A stretch of DNA of 64,000 nucleotides from positions 1-64,000 of the forward strand of contig CAUJIO010000031.1 in NCBI GenBank assembly GCA_963205315.1. Reading direction: 5' to 3'. The translations under genes and the position numbers were made by a program. The notes under the pieces were generated by a model that was not told the DNA's origin, searched no databases, and saw nothing but the letters and a program-made list of their open reading frames with translations. Source of the DNA: Pseudomonadota bacterium. Its GTDB lineage: Bacteria > Pseudomonadota > Alphaproteobacteria > Rhizobiales > Aestuariivirgaceae. Positions within the stretch are counted from its first letter, which is position 1. Each line of letters opens with the position of its first letter. Shown in pieces: positions 19,307 to 28,458 of the stretch.

Positions 19307-19344
19307 GAGCAACTTGCCGGCGCTCGATCGAGCGCCGGTTGCTC
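19307..19344. terminator. long palindrome, probable bidirectional terminator
   Basis: A perfect 22-bp self-complementary core (19317-19338, beginning CCGGCGCTCGA) is flanked by GAGCAA (19307) and TTGCTC (ending 19344), which extend the stem after a small bulge. It lies between two convergent genes, so it can serve both transcripts. T-tracts are weak. Confidence 0.6.
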
Positions 19345-21866
19345 TAGTAAAGCCCGCGCAGCAGACGTTCGATATAGTCGCGCTCCAGCCTGGGCCGCTC
19401 GCTCTCGCCCGCGCGCGAGCGCAGCATCTCAAGAATCTCCCGGGCCCGCTGCAGCGCCAACTCCGACGGCAGCATGTCTTCCTTCGGACCAAACTCCTGA
19501 CCACGATTGGGCAATGGGCGGCCAAGCGGATCGCGGTCATCGCCACGGGCCTCCCCATTCCGGCCTTCCTGGCCTTGCTGGCCCTGGCCTTGCTGCATCA
19601 TTTGTTGTGCCAGGCCCTTGGCACCTTCGCGCAATTGCGACATGGCATTGCCCTGATCACCCAGCGCCTCCTCGCGGTCACCACCGCGCAGGTTGCCTTC
19701 GGCGCCGCGCATGCTCTGGCCCGCATCGCCAAACGCCTTTGGCGCTTGCATGCCATTCTTGCCGAATTGATCCATGAGGTCCTGCAGCATCTGGCCAATG
19801 CCCTGCTGGCGGTCACCCAGGCCACTCATGCCTTGACCATTCTGCCCCTGTTGTCCGGGCTGGTCTTGCGGTTCCTGGCCCATGCCATCCTGCGGCGCGC
19901 GCTGGGTGTCGTCCATCAGTTGCTGTTGCTTGCGCATCAGGTCCGAAAGCTGATCCAGCATCTGGCCGAGCGGTGAGTCTCCCATCTGGCCCTGCTGCTG
20001 TTGCGGCGAGCCCGGCTGCAGATTGCGGAGAATTTCGTCAAGCTGTGATAGCATCTGCTCAGCAGCTTCATTGGCGCCGCTCTGCGCCAGCTTCTCGATC
20101 ATGTCGAGCATCTTCTGAAGTTCCTGCGGCGTGACCGAGCGGCCATTCGGCTGCTGTTGCTGCTGGTTCTGCGGATTTTGGCTCATGCGCTTCTGGGATT
20201 CTTCCATCAGCGACTGCATGTAGCGATCCAGCGCCTCCCGCAATTTTTGCGTCAGTTCGGCAATTCGTTCCGGCGAGGCGCCATCGCGCAGCGCGCGCTC
20301 AAGCTCCTTGCGCAACGCGTCGAGCTGCGCCTTGGCGCTCGCCATGCTGCCCTCTTCGACGTTGACGGCGATCTGCCACAATATGCCAATGACGCTGTCG
20401 ATGCCGGCCCGGTCTTCCGCAGCTTTCAGCCGCGAATTGGCCATGGCGATGGCAATATGCGTGCCGCTGCCTTCAATCAGCCCGGCCGGATAGGTCAGCA
20501 GCGCGTCGAGCATCTGCACGACGGCACCCGCCTCCTCCGGCGCGAGAATCAGATGTTTGCGCTGCTCGATGAGGGCGCGGGCCAATGGCTTCGTAAATAG
20601 CCTCTCCGGCATGCGAAAGGATTTCTTGCCGCTTTCGGCTGTGTTCCCTGCCGCATCCTTGGCGGTGAGGGAGATGTCCACCATGAAACCGGCCCAGGGA
20701 TGCTCGGCAAGATCGGCTTTCGATGAACCAGCCTCGTTCGAAGCCGGAGACTTGCGCAGGCTGATCGGCAGCTTTGGTGCATCGAATTCGAAGATGCCGT
20801 CACCGGTAAAACCGACACCGTCATCCTGCTCATCCGCGAGATAGATGTCGGATGTCACCCCGGTGACGCCGTAATCGTCGGCAACCTTCCACTTCGCGGT
20901 CAGCGTGCCAGACGAATCACCCGACGGCTCCTCGATGATCTCGACCGATGGTGGCGCATCGGGAATGAGAGCAATGCGCCAGCGGCCAAGTTCGGTGGCG
21001 CCATCCATCACCTTGATCAGCGCCGGACGCGTCACGACGGTTTCGGATTGATAGAGGCCCTCGGAGAACTTGGCCTTCGGGGTGAATCCCGCAACTTCGG
21101 CAGGCTCTGCGGCATCGGACAGGTCGTGGAATGACAGTTTGGGCGCTTTCGCTCCACTGATGCGCAAGGTGAGCACGGCCTTGTCCGGCACCATGATCTC
21201 CGGATCGGCCTTGAGCTTTTCGACCATCGCGGGGCTGGTGAGCAGGATGGGCGCCTTGGCCGTATAGGCGGGTGGCTTCAGCCAGGCGTCCATGACCAAT
21301 GGCACGGCGGCGGGCGGCGCCGCGAACTTGAAACTGTCGGCCAGATTGCTGCGCGAATCGCCGGGGCCAAGGAACAGGGCGGCCACAAGTGCCAGCGCCA
21401 CGGGAAGGCGAATGGCCCGCGGATCGATGTCGCGCCAGGCAGATTGCGGCACGCCGGCCTTCAGGTTGCCAAGACTCTTCAGCTGGCGGACCTTGTGTTC
21501 CTCCCAGATCGCCTGTTGCAACGGATCTTCACTGCCCGATGCCAGCTGATCGCCATGAGTCGAGACCGGGCGGTGTGCGAGCCCTGTCTTCTCTTCGATT
21601 CGCCGCATCGCCTCCGCGCGGCTGGGCCAGGAAACACTGAAAAGCGGCTTCAGCGACCACAGGAAACCCAGCGCCAGAACAGCCAGAAGTCCGGCGCGAA
21701 GTCCGGCGGCCAGCAACGGCAGCAGTCCACTGATGACAAGTGCGGCGAACAGCGCCAGCAGCAGGAACGGCCAGTGCAGCGCGCCCCATAGCCGTTCAAA
21801 GCTCAGCGCCAGACGCGCTTGCGTGATCTTGCCTTCGATGGCTGCCTGTCCGGGAGTCGTCATCAT
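19344..21866 (-). CDS. TIGR02302/DUF4175-family large membrane protein
   Basis: 840 residues. A conserved alphaproteobacterial protein of unknown function. Two or three membrane helices lie near residues 33-70, with another near 155. A large domain with beta-rich, Ig-like character follows (about 180-430). Then comes a helical region (ALRKELERALRDGASPERIAELTQKLREALDRY) and a very Gln/Gly/Met-rich tail (about 570-760) with repeated QMLDQL- and QQQ-type segments. The C-terminus ends in an ordered stretch (ALQRAREILEMLRSRAGE...DYIERLLRGLY). It is 66 nt downstream of lysA and probably in the argH-lptM-lysA operon. Family assignment comes from remembered length, topology and neighbourhood. Confidence 0.8.
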   Translation of the reverse strand: MMTTPGQAAIEGKITQARLALSFERLWGALHWPFLLLALFAALVISGLLPLLAAGLRAGLLAVLALGFLWSLKPLFSVSWPSRAEAMRRIEEKTGLAHRPVSTHGDQLASGSEDPLQQAIWEEHKVRQLKSLGNLKAGVPQSAWRDIDPRAIRLPVALALVAALFLGPGDSRSNLADSFKFAAPPAAVPLVMDAWLKPPAYTAKAPILLTSPAMVEKLKADPEIMVPDKAVLTLRISGAKAPKLSFHDLSDAAEPAEVAGFTPKAKFSEGLYQSETVVTRPALIKVMDGATELGRWRIALIPDAPPSVEIIEEPSGDSSGTLTAKWKVADDYGVTGVTSDIYLADEQDDGVGFTGDGIFEFDAPKLPISLRKSPASNEAGSSKADLAEHPWAGFMVDISLTAKDAAGNTAESGKKSFRMPERLFTKPLARALIEQRKHLILAPEEAGAVVQMLDALLTYPAGLIEGSGTHIAIAMANSRLKAAEDRAGIDSVIGILWQIAVNVEEGSMASAKAQLDALRKELERALRDGASPERIAELTQKLREALDRYMQSLMEESQKRMSQNPQNQQQQQPNGRSVTPQELQKMLDMIEKLAQSGANEAAEQMLSQLDEILRNLQPGSPQQQQGQMGDSPLGQMLDQLSDLMRKQQQLMDDTQRAPQDGMGQEPQDQPGQQGQNGQGMSGLGDRQQGIGQMLQDLMDQFGKNGMQAPKAFGDAGQSMRGAEGNLRGGDREEALGDQGNAMSQLREGAKGLAQQMMQQGQGQQGQEGRNGEARGDDRDPLGRPLPNRGQEFGPKEDMLPSELALQRAREILEMLRSRAGESERPRLERDYIERLLRGLY

Positions 21867-21932
21867 GCGAGGATGCTAACACAGATGGGCCAAATTGTGC
21901 TCAAGCGCGGACGATCACTTTCGTGCGAATGA

Positions 21933-23210
21933 TTAAGGCTTGGCCTTGTCCTGCCAGCCTGCCAGGCGGTCGAGGCCGATCAGCTCCTCATAGGTCTGGC
22001 GCGGGCGGATCAGTGCCCAGCGATTGTCCTTGACCAGTACCTCGGCAATCAGCGGCCGTGTGTTGTAGGTTCCGGCCTGCACCGCGCCATAGGCACCCGC
22101 CGTCATTGTGGCGATCAGGTCACCGGCCTCGAGCTTCGGCAAACGCCGCGACTTGGCCAGATAGTCGCCCGACTCGCACACCGGGCCAACCACATCAGCC
22201 ATCATGGTCTCGGCATCCGCTGGCGTGTTGACCGGGATGATCTCGTGGTAGGCATCATAGAGCGTCGGGCGGATCAGGTCATTCATCGCCCCGTCCTGAA
22301 TGACGAAATTCTTCTCAGTTCCGTCTTTCACGTAGATGACACGCGAGACCATGATCCCGGCATTTCCGACGATCATGCGGCCGGGCTCCAGCACATATTT
22401 GAGATTGAGGTGGCCAAGCGTGCGCTTCACCATCGCGGCGTACTCATCCGGATGCGGTGGCACGTCATTGGTGCCGCGATAGGGAACACCCAGTCCGCCG
22501 CCCAGATCGAGATGGCGGATATTGTGGCCCTGCGCCCGCAATTGTTCCGTCAACTCGCCCATCAGCCGGAAGGCCTTCTCGAACGGTTCGAGCTCGGTGA
22601 TCTGGCTGCCGATATGCATGTCGATCCCGGCAACATCGATGGCGGCGAGTTCGGCGGCCCGTGCATAGACCTCAGGCGCCCGCTTGTAGGAAATGCCGAA
22701 CTTGTCTTCAGCCTTGCCAGTGCTGATCTTGTGATGGGTCTTGGCATCGACATCCGGATTGACCCGGATCGACACGGTGGCCCGCTGTCCGATGCGCTTG
22801 GCGACCTCGGAGAGCAGCTCCAGTTCCGGTTCGGACTCGATATTGAAACAGGCGATACCCTCGCGCAGCGCCAGCGCCATTTCACGCGCCGTCTTGCCGA
22901 CGCCCGAGAACACGATCTTGCGGGCCGGGACACCGGCAGCAAGCGCCCGGCGCAACTCACCTTCCGACACGACGTCCATGCCCGCACCCTGCTCCGCCAT
23001 GGTGCGGATGACGGCCTGATTGGAATTGGCCTTCATCGCGTAGCAGATCAGGTGATCGGTGCCGGCAAAAGCATCGTGCATCACCTTGAAGTGGCGTTCC
23101 AGCGTGGCGGAGGAATAGCAGTAGAACGGCGTTCCAACCTCATCGGCCAGCACCTGAAGATTGACGTCTTCGGCGTGGAGCACGCCATCGCGATAAGCAA
23201 AATGATGCAT
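21933..23210 (-). CDS. lysA: diaminopimelate decarboxylase
   Basis: 425 residues from the ATG at 23210 (MHHFAYRDG), matching homolog starts; a longer frame from 23279 overlaps the LptM-like gene. Last step of lysine synthesis: meso-diaminopimelate to L-lysine. Fold-type III PLP enzyme with the PLP lysine K60 in CYAMKAN, HIGSQITELEPFEKAF, LDLGGGLGVPY, EPGRMIVGNAG and the catalytic Cys in GPVCESGDYL. One base separates its start from the stop of the upstream lipoprotein gene. Confidence 0.95.
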   Translation of the reverse strand: MHHFAYRDGVLHAEDVNLQVLADEVGTPFYCYSSATLERHFKVMHDAFAGTDHLICYAMKANSNQAVIRTMAEQGAGMDVVSEGELRRALAAGVPARKIVFSGVGKTAREMALALREGIACFNIESEPELELLSEVAKRIGQRATVSIRVNPDVDAKTHHKISTGKAEDKFGISYKRAPEVYARAAELAAIDVAGIDMHIGSQITELEPFEKAFRLMGELTEQLRAQGHNIRHLDLGGGLGVPYRGTNDVPPHPDEYAAMVKRTLGHLNLKYVLEPGRMIVGNAGIMVSRVIYVKDGTEKNFVIQDGAMNDLIRPTLYDAYHEIIPVNTPADAETMMADVVGPVCESGDYLAKSRRLPKLEAGDLIATMTAGAYGAVQAGTYNTRPLIAEVLVKDNRWALIRPRQTYEELIGLDRLAGWQDKAKP

Positions 23211-23211
23211 G

Positions 23212-23319
23212 TTACTGGGTCTGTTCCGTGGGTTCGGTGCGCGGCGCTTCGGGGTCGCCCTTGATGCCGCAGGCAGCAAGCGTCAGGGCGAGGGCGAGAG
23301 TGATGACAAGCGCTTTCAT
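23212..23319 (-). CDS. lptM: LptM (YifL)-like small lipoprotein
   Basis: 35 residues. It starts MKALVITLALALTLAACG and has a lipobox LAAC (C17), then GIKGDPEAPRTEPTEQTQ. LptM-family lipoproteins share this CG-KGP/D start; in E. coli LptM helps mature the LptDE translocon. AAGG lies 7 nt before the ATG. It sits 12 nt after the argH stop and 1 nt before lysA, the usual place for this gene in alphaproteobacteria. Small size explains why length-filtered gene finders miss it. Confidence 0.85.
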   Translation of the reverse strand: MKALVITLALALTLAACGIKGDPEAPRTEPTEQTQ

Positions 23320-23331
23320 GATTTTACCTTA

Positions 23332-24714
23332 TCAGGCTTTCAGCAGCTTGAGCCAGCGCTTCGCTTCGCGCTTCACGTTCTTTGGCGCCGTGCCGCCGAA
23401 ACTGACCCGGGACGCAACGGAGTTCTCGACCGTGAGCACCTTGTAGATGTCCTTTGTGATGCGCGGTTCGACGGAATGCATCAGGCTCAGTGACAGCTCT
23501 GGCAGGTCGCAGCCTTCGGTCTCGGCCAAAGCCACGAGACTCCCCGTGACATGATGCGCCTCGCGGAACGGTAACTTCAGTGTACGGACGAGCCAGTCGG
23601 CGAGATCTGTGGCGGTCGAGAAACCGGACGCTGCCGCTTTGCGCATTTCCGCTTCGTTCGGCACCATGTCCTTCACCATGCCGGTGGCTGCAGCGATGGC
23701 CAGCGACATGTTGTCGAAGGCATCGAAGGCGGGTTCCTTGTCTTCCTGCATGTCCTTGGAATAGGTGAGCGGCAGGCCCTTCATGACGGTCAGAAGGGCG
23801 GTCAACGCACCGATGATGCGGCCAGGCTTGGCGCGCACCAGTTCGGCAGCGTCCGGATTACGCTTCTGCGGCATGATGGAGGAGCCGGTGGTGAACTTGT
23901 CGGAGAGCTTCACGAAGCGGAACTGGCTGGTCGACCAGATGACGATTTCCTCCGCCAGCCGCGACAGGTGAATGGCGCAGATGGCGCAAGCCGAAAGGGT
24001 TTCCAGCACGAAGTCGCGGTCTGCCACGGTGTCGAGCGAATTGCGCGTCGGCCGGTCGAACCCCAGGGCCTTGGCGGTATCGTGTCGGTCGATGGGGAAA
24101 CTGGTGCCGGCCAGCGCCGCCGCACCCAGCGGATTCTCATTCATGCGCCTTCTCGCATCGGCAAGACGCGAGCGGTCACGCGCCAGCATCTCGACGTAGG
24201 CCAGCATATGATGGCCGAAGGTAACCGGCTGGGCCACCTGCAGATGCGTAAAGCCGGGCATGATGGTCGCGGCATGGACCTCGGCCTTCTCGGCGAGCGC
24301 CACCTGCAGCCCCTGAAGCTGGGCATCGAAATGGTCGACGGTGTCACGCACATAAAGCCGGAAATCCAGCGCCACCTGATCGTTGCGGGAGCGCGCCGTG
24401 TGCAGCCGCCCGGCCGCCGGACCGATGATGTCCTTCAGGCGTGATTCGACGTTGAGGTGAATATCCTCCAGCGCCCGGGAGAAGGTGAAGGTTCCGGCCT
24501 CAATCTCGCCTTGAACCTGAACGAGTCCCTTCCTAATTTCAGCCGCATCGGACTTCGAGATGATGCCCTGCTTCGCCAGCATGCTTGCATGCGCCTTGGA
24601 GCCGGAGATATCCTGCCGGAACAGGCGCTTGTCGAATCCGATCGAGGCGTTGATTTCTTCCATGATCGCGTCCGGCCCTGACTGGAAGCGACCGCCCCAC
24701 ATCTTGTTCGTCAT
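23332..24714 (-). CDS. argH: argininosuccinate lyase
   Basis: 460 residues. Last step of arginine synthesis, releasing fumarate. Fumarase/aspartase superfamily: the N-terminus reads [11 protein letters not shown], with [23 protein letters not shown] and the signature [20 protein letters not shown] precedes the ATG. First gene of the argH-lptM-lysA-TIGR02302 run and divergent from the tlpA-like gene with only 35 nt between starts. Confidence 0.96.
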   Translation of the reverse strand: MTNKMWGGRFQSGPDAIMEEINASIGFDKRLFRQDISGSKAHASMLAKQGIISKSDAAEIRKGLVQVQGEIEAGTFTFSRALEDIHLNVESRLKDIIGPAAGRLHTARSRNDQVALDFRLYVRDTVDHFDAQLQGLQVALAEKAEVHAATIMPGFTHLQVAQPVTFGHHMLAYVEMLARDRSRLADARRRMNENPLGAAALAGTSFPIDRHDTAKALGFDRPTRNSLDTVADRDFVLETLSACAICAIHLSRLAEEIVIWSTSQFRFVKLSDKFTTGSSIMPQKRNPDAAELVRAKPGRIIGALTALLTVMKGLPLTYSKDMQEDKEPAFDAFDNMSLAIAAATGMVKDMVPNEAEMRKAAASGFSTATDLADWLVRTLKLPFREAHHVTGSLVALAETEGCDLPELSLSLMHSVEPRITKDIYKVLTVENSVASRVSFGGTAPKNVKREAKRWLKLLKA

Positions 24715-24749
24715 CGAAAATCCTTGATCCCTGCTGAAAAGTCATTTGC

Positions 24750-25388
24750 ATGAACACAGAGAAGAAGCCCGGAGCCCTGAAGCAGATTGCTGCGGGCCTC
24801 GCCGTCCTCGCCGGTATTACCGGCATTTACTGGTTTCAGACCGACGGACGCAAGACCGTACCGTCAGAAGCCGCCGCTTTGGCGACAGTTGTACCCTCGA
24901 GCGTCACCCGTGAACTGGCCACCGGGGCGCTGGCTGCCTTTCTCGTGAAGACGGAGCGCAAACCCGTCACCAACTCGGCCTTTCAGGATGGCGCCGGCAA
25001 GGCGTTGACGCTTGGCGATTGGAAAGGCCGCGTGATGCTGGTCAATCTCTGGGCCACCTGGTGTGCGCCCTGCCGGAAGGAAATGCCGGCGCTGGCGCAG
25101 TTGCAGAAGGATCTCGGTTCCGACCAATTCGAGGTGGTGGCAATCAGCGTCGACAAGAAGGGCGTTGAGGCATCGGCCGCTTTTCTGAAGGAGACAGGGG
25201 CTGAAAACCTCAGGCTCTACGTCGAACCGACCTTGACCATTCTCAATGATCTACAAGCCATCGGCCTTCCGGCCACGATCCTGATAGACCGTCAGGGACG
25301 CGAGATCGGCAGGCTTTTGGGCCCTGCGGACTGGGCCAGTCCGGAAGGCCAGACCCTCGTCAAGGCAGCCCTGGCGGAAAAACAGTGA
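24750..25388 (+). CDS. tlpA: TlpA-like membrane-anchored thioredoxin
   Basis: 212 residues. An N-terminal membrane anchor (IAAGLAVLAGITGIYWF) and a periplasmic thioredoxin domain with active site WCAPC (C105, C108). Motifs MLVNLWATWCAPCRKEMPAL and LPATILIDRQGREIGRLLGPADW fit the TlpA/ResA/CcmG group, which reduces protein disulfides, often for cytochrome c or copper-centre assembly. No cytochrome maturation genes are adjacent. Divergent from argH, an arrangement seen in other Rhizobiales. Confidence 0.88.
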   Translation: MNTEKKPGALKQIAAGLAVLAGITGIYWFQTDGRKTVPSEAAALATVVPSSVTRELATGALAAFLVKTERKPVTNSAFQDGAGKALTLGDWKGRVMLVNLWATWCAPCRKEMPALAQLQKDLGSDQFEVVAISVDKKGVEASAAFLKETGAENLRLYVEPTLTILNDLQAIGLPATILIDRQGREIGRLLGPADWASPEGQTLVKAALAEKQ

Positions 25389-25400
25389 TGGCTCGGGCTC

Positions 25401-25757
25401 TCAGCCCCGCGTGAATCCGGCCGCCGTCAGCTTGTCGAGATATGCCTGCCAGATGTCCTGACGCTCGCGGCCGAGTTTCAGCAGATACCCCCACGTGTAG
25501 AGTCCGGTATTGTGGCCGTCACTGAATGCAATGCGCACGGCATAGGTGCCGACAGGCTCGAGCTTGCTGATTCTCACCTTGCGTTTGCCCCACACAAGCT
25601 GCTCTTGGCCAGGGCCATGGCCTTTCACTTCCGCACTGGGGCTTTCAACGCGCAGATATTCGGCATCAAGCTGGAATTGCTCGCCGGTGTCGAAGCGCAC
25701 GGTGAGTTGCGTGCCATCCGGTCCAAGCCGCAATTCCTCCGGCCACGGATCAGTCAC
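25401..25757 (-). CDS. DUF971 domain protein
   Basis: 118 residues from the GTG at 25757, whose codon overlaps the end of the Trm112 gene by 8 nt. A longer frame to 25859 only shadows that gene. The DUF971 (gamma-butyrobetaine hydroxylase N-terminal-like) domain is seen as [40 protein letters not shown] and [21 protein letters not shown]. Related proteins in other bacteria are linked to iron-sulfur or metal handling, but no specific role is established. Translationally coupled to the upstream gene. Confidence 0.82.
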   Translation of the reverse strand: MTDPWPEELRLGPDGTQLTVRFDTGEQFQLDAEYLRVESPSAEVKGHGPGQEQLVWGKRKVRISKLEPVGTYAVRIAFSDGHNTGLYTWGYLLKLGRERQDIWQAYLDKLTAAGFTRG

Positions 25758-25935
25758 GGTTGATCTCGCGCGCCTCTTCGGGAAGCATGATCGGAATGCC
25801 GTCACGAATCGGGTAGGCGAGGCCAGCCGTCCGCGATACCAGTTCCTGTTTTTCGGCATCGTATTGCAGCGGCATCTTGGTCACCGGGCAGACCAGAATT
25901 TCAAGCAGTCGCGGATCGGTGCGAACATCGGCCAT
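25750..25935 (-). CDS. Trm112 family protein (UPF0434)
   Basis: 61 residues. A small domain with the Trm112 pattern [47 protein letters not shown]. Only one Cys remains where many family members have more, so zinc binding is doubtful. In eukaryotes Trm112 activates methyltransferases; the role of the bacterial short form is unclear. It lies 9 nt after the LON-domain gene and overlaps the DUF971 gene. Confidence 0.9.
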   Translation of the reverse strand: MADVRTDPRLLEILVCPVTKMPLQYDAEKQELVSRTAGLAYPIRDGIPIMLPEEAREINRD

Positions 25936-25944
25936 GATGAAATC

Positions 25945-26613
25945 CTACTGCAGGCGTGTTTGGCTGGCGGGCGAGATGCGCCGTAGCGCCACTTCGGTGA
26001 GCGCCACCAGCACATCGGCCCGCGTCTTCAGGTCGGGCGCCTCCAGCAGCGCCTGCTTGTCGCCCGGTGGATAAGGCGCCAGCAGCGACAGCGTGTTCAC
26101 AAGAACCTCGGTCGACGCGGCATCGACCTGCTCCCAGTCGGCATTCATGTTGTTGGCGTTGAGATAGTCGCGGAAGGCCTTGAGCAGCGCCGGCCGGTTG
26201 ACTTCGTTGGCCCCGAGGTCCGAAACCAGATCGATGGCGAAAGGATGAAAATTCGCCACGACCTGCCGGTACGGCGTCGTGGTCGCAAGTTCCTCGACGA
26301 TCTCGAAACGGCTCACGCCGGTCAGCGTCACCAACAATCGGTCGTCCGGCGTTTCCGCATAGGACGTGATCCGCCCCGCGCAGCCGATCTTCATCAGCGG
26401 CGGAACGTCCTTGTCCGCCTGTTCGGCCTGAGGCTGAATCATGCCGATGAGCCGGTCGGATGCCATCGCGTCCGCGATCATCGCCAGATAACGCGGCTCG
26501 AAAATATTCAGCGGCAGGTCGGCGCGCGGCAGAAGCAGCGCGCCCGCGAGAGGAAACACGGGCAGGCGCTGAGGCAGGTCAGCCGGTGTACGGTAGCGGT
26601 CAAGAAAGCCCAT
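25945..26613 (-). CDS. LON peptidase substrate-binding domain protein
   Basis: 222 residues. It matches the N-terminal domain of Lon protease (LPVFPLAGALLLPRADLPLNIFEPRYLAMIADAMASDRLIGMIQP) without ATPase or protease domains. Stand-alone versions are common in alphaproteobacteria and may bind proteins; their function is not settled. GAGG precedes the ATG by 4 nt. It is 17 nt downstream of the cnoX-like gene and probably co-transcribed with it. Confidence 0.9.
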   Translation of the reverse strand: MGFLDRYRTPADLPQRLPVFPLAGALLLPRADLPLNIFEPRYLAMIADAMASDRLIGMIQPQAEQADKDVPPLMKIGCAGRITSYAETPDDRLLVTLTGVSRFEIVEELATTTPYRQVVANFHPFAIDLVSDLGANEVNRPALLKAFRDYLNANNMNADWEQVDAASTEVLVNTLSLLAPYPPGDKQALLEAPDLKTRADVLVALTEVALRRISPASQTRLQ

Positions 26614-26630
26614 GGCGCCTCGAAGGGTTA

Positions 26631-27557
26631 TTACGAGAACAGAACCGAAGACAGCTTGCGGCGTCCGGCGAGCGTGAACTCATCCTTGGGACCCCAGGCC
26701 TCAAAGAACTTCACCAGTTGCTTGCGAGCAGCTTCGTCGTTCCAACTACGCATCTTGCGGATGATATAGATCAGTTGATCGGTCGCTTCTGCCCGCTCAT
26801 TGGCGCCGTTGAGCAACACGGCGAGATCAAGCCGCGCCTGAAAGTCATCCGGATCGCGTTCGATTTGGGCCTTGAGGGTTCCAGTTTCCGAAACATCGAC
26901 CGGATTGAGCGCCATCTCAAGCTGCGCCATGACGCTCAGAATTTCAGGATCGTTGGCCTTGGCCGGTGGCACCAACGCCAGAGTAGCCTGGGCATTCTCG
27001 AGATCGCCTGCCAGTATCTGGCAGCGCGCAAGACCGGCAATGGCACCGGCATGTTCGCGGTCAACCTGTAGAACCTGGGCGAAAATCTCCGATGCGGTCT
27101 GCAAATCACCGGCCTCGACTGCGGCGCGGCCGTCCGCCACCGCTGCCTCGATCTCTTCCGCCATGCTGCCCTGACCGCCGAGCCGGTCAACGAACTGCTT
27201 CAGCTGGCTTTCGGGGAGCGCGCCCATGAATCCGTCGACCGGCTGGCCATTGACGAAGGCAAAGACAGCGGGGATCGACTGGATGCGCATCTGTTGCGCC
27301 AGCTGCTGGTTTTCATCGACATTGATCTTGACCATGCGGACCTTGCCGCCAGCCTGCTTGACCACCTTCTCCAGCGCCGGTCCAAGCTGTTTGCACGGGC
27401 CGCACCAGGGCGCCCAGAAATCGACGATGACCGGCTGCTGGCGCGACGGCTCGATGACATCGTGCATGAAATTCTTGGTGTTTGATTCCTTGATCAGATC
27501 CGCAGCCGCAACGGCTGCGCCCTGTCCGGCGGGCTGGCCCCCGATAATCATGCTCAT
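26631..27557 (-). CDS. thioredoxin/TPR co-chaperone, CnoX (YbbN)-like
   Basis: 308 residues from the ATG at 27557 (GAGGG upstream). An N-terminal thioredoxin domain with active site WCGPC (C52, C55) is followed by a TPR-like helical domain (AAVADGRAAVEAGDLQTASEIFAQVLQVDREHAGAIAGLARCQILAGDLENAQATLALVP). E. coli CnoX has a similar two-domain layout and guards GroEL substrates from oxidation. The intact CxxC here suggests it may also work as an oxidoreductase. First gene of the run ending in DUF971. Confidence 0.87.
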   Translation of the reverse strand: MSMIIGGQPAGQGAAVAAADLIKESNTKNFMHDVIEPSRQQPVIVDFWAPWCGPCKQLGPALEKVVKQAGGKVRMVKINVDENQQLAQQMRIQSIPAVFAFVNGQPVDGFMGALPESQLKQFVDRLGGQGSMAEEIEAAVADGRAAVEAGDLQTASEIFAQVLQVDREHAGAIAGLARCQILAGDLENAQATLALVPPAKANDPEILSVMAQLEMALNPVDVSETGTLKAQIERDPDDFQARLDLAVLLNGANERAEATDQLIYIIRKMRSWNDEAARKQLVKFFEAWGPKDEFTLAGRRKLSSVLFS

Positions 27558-27634
27558 GCAAGAACCCTCAAGCGATTGTTTTGTCTTACATGGAACAATC
27601 ACGCCGCCATTTCAATGCGCCAGCGCAAGAATGA

Positions 27635-28126
27635 TCAGGCGACCGCGACGATCTTGGGATCATGCCCGAGCGACCGGATGAAAGTCAAAAGATCGGCGGA
27701 ACGGATGGTCGTGGTCGCGGTGTTCTGCAACGGGTGATAATTCACCAGTTCATGTGCCATCATGGCGGCATCGAGCACCACGTTCACCCGGCATGCCGTG
27801 TCGTTGATGAGACCAAATGGCGTCACGGAACCGGGCTCGACCCCCAACACCTCCATCAGCAGATCCGGCTTGCCGAATGACAATCGGCGCGAGCCGATCT
27901 TGGCGGGTGCCGCCTTCAGGTCGATCTGCGATTCCTCGAGACAGACGATGAGCCAGAGGCCGCCCTTGTCGTCCTTGAGAAACAGGTTCTTGCAGTGTCC
28001 GCCTTCGATTTCACCCCTGAGAGCGCGGGCTTCCTCGACCGTGAATACAGGCGCGTGATCACGGGTTTTCGTCTGGATTCCCAAAGACTTGAAACGTTCG
28101 AACAGCTCTTCGCGGGTCGCGGGCAT
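27635..28126 (-). CDS. YbaK/ProX-like prolyl-tRNA editing domain protein
   Basis: 163 residues from the ATG at 28126. A free-standing trans-editing domain of the INS/YbaK superfamily: FTVEEARALRGEIEGGHCKNLFLKDDKGGLWLIVC, RLSFGKPDLLMEVLGVEPGSVTPFGLIND and VNYHPLQNTATTTI. It most resembles ProXp-ala-type enzymes that hydrolyse Ala-tRNA(Pro), based on the GSVTPFGLIND motif. An in-frame upstream start at 28192 is less likely. Located upstream of a tRNA-Gly gene on the other strand. Confidence 0.87.
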   Translation of the reverse strand: MPATREELFERFKSLGIQTKTRDHAPVFTVEEARALRGEIEGGHCKNLFLKDDKGGLWLIVCLEESQIDLKAAPAKIGSRRLSFGKPDLLMEVLGVEPGSVTPFGLINDTACRVNVVLDAAMMAHELVNYHPLQNTATTTIRSADLLTFIRSLGHDPKIVAVA

Positions 28127-28207
28127 GGCGGCCGGATATCCTTTGTGCGTGATGTGTGAGGTTGTTCTTGCATTTGCGAAGCAGTTAGGCAATAAGACGC
28201 GCCACCT

Positions 28208-28223
28208 ACCGGCTTCGGCCGGT
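28208..28223. repeat. TTCG-capped hairpin upstream of tRNA-Gly
   Basis: ACCGGC-TTCG-GCCGGT forms a very stable 6-bp hairpin with a UUCG tetraloop, 8 nt upstream of the tRNA gene and followed by TTTCTGG. It may be a processing signal or an attenuator-like terminator. Only structure is seen. Confidence 0.4.
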
Positions 28224-28231
28224 TTCTGGAT

Positions 28232-28306
28232 GCGGGCGTAGCTCAGGGGTAGAGCATAACCTTGCCAAGGTTAGGGTCGGGCGTTCGATTCGCCTCGCCC
28301 GCTCCA
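28232..28306 (+). tRNA. tRNA-Gly (anticodon GCC)
   Basis: A complete cloverleaf. Acceptor stem GCGGGCG/CGCCCGC, D-arm GCTC/GAGC, anticodon stem TAACC/GGTTA with loop TTGCCAA giving anticodon GCC, T-arm GGGCG-TTCGATT-CGCCT, discriminator T and encoded CCA (28304-28306). Confidence 0.97.
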
Positions 28307-28458
28307 ATTTTCTCAAATATATCAGTCGATCGGCAAAGCCGGCCTTGCGCCGGACCCCTTTGCGTGCGGCGTCATTCCAAGAATTATCCGTCATTGTCAT
28401 CAACCTGACATCGAACTGTTATAGTCAGTGGCTGAGACAACAAGGCTCGGGGAGTCCC

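Noticed and set aside
19344-20200. Gln-codon-rich tract as a tandem DNA repeat
   Set aside because: Similar but not exact units; it is explained as the low-complexity tail of the TIGR02302 protein.
28232-28306. tRNA-Gly as an integration site for a mobile element
   Set aside because: No integrase, no repeated tRNA 3' end and no foreign gene content on either side.
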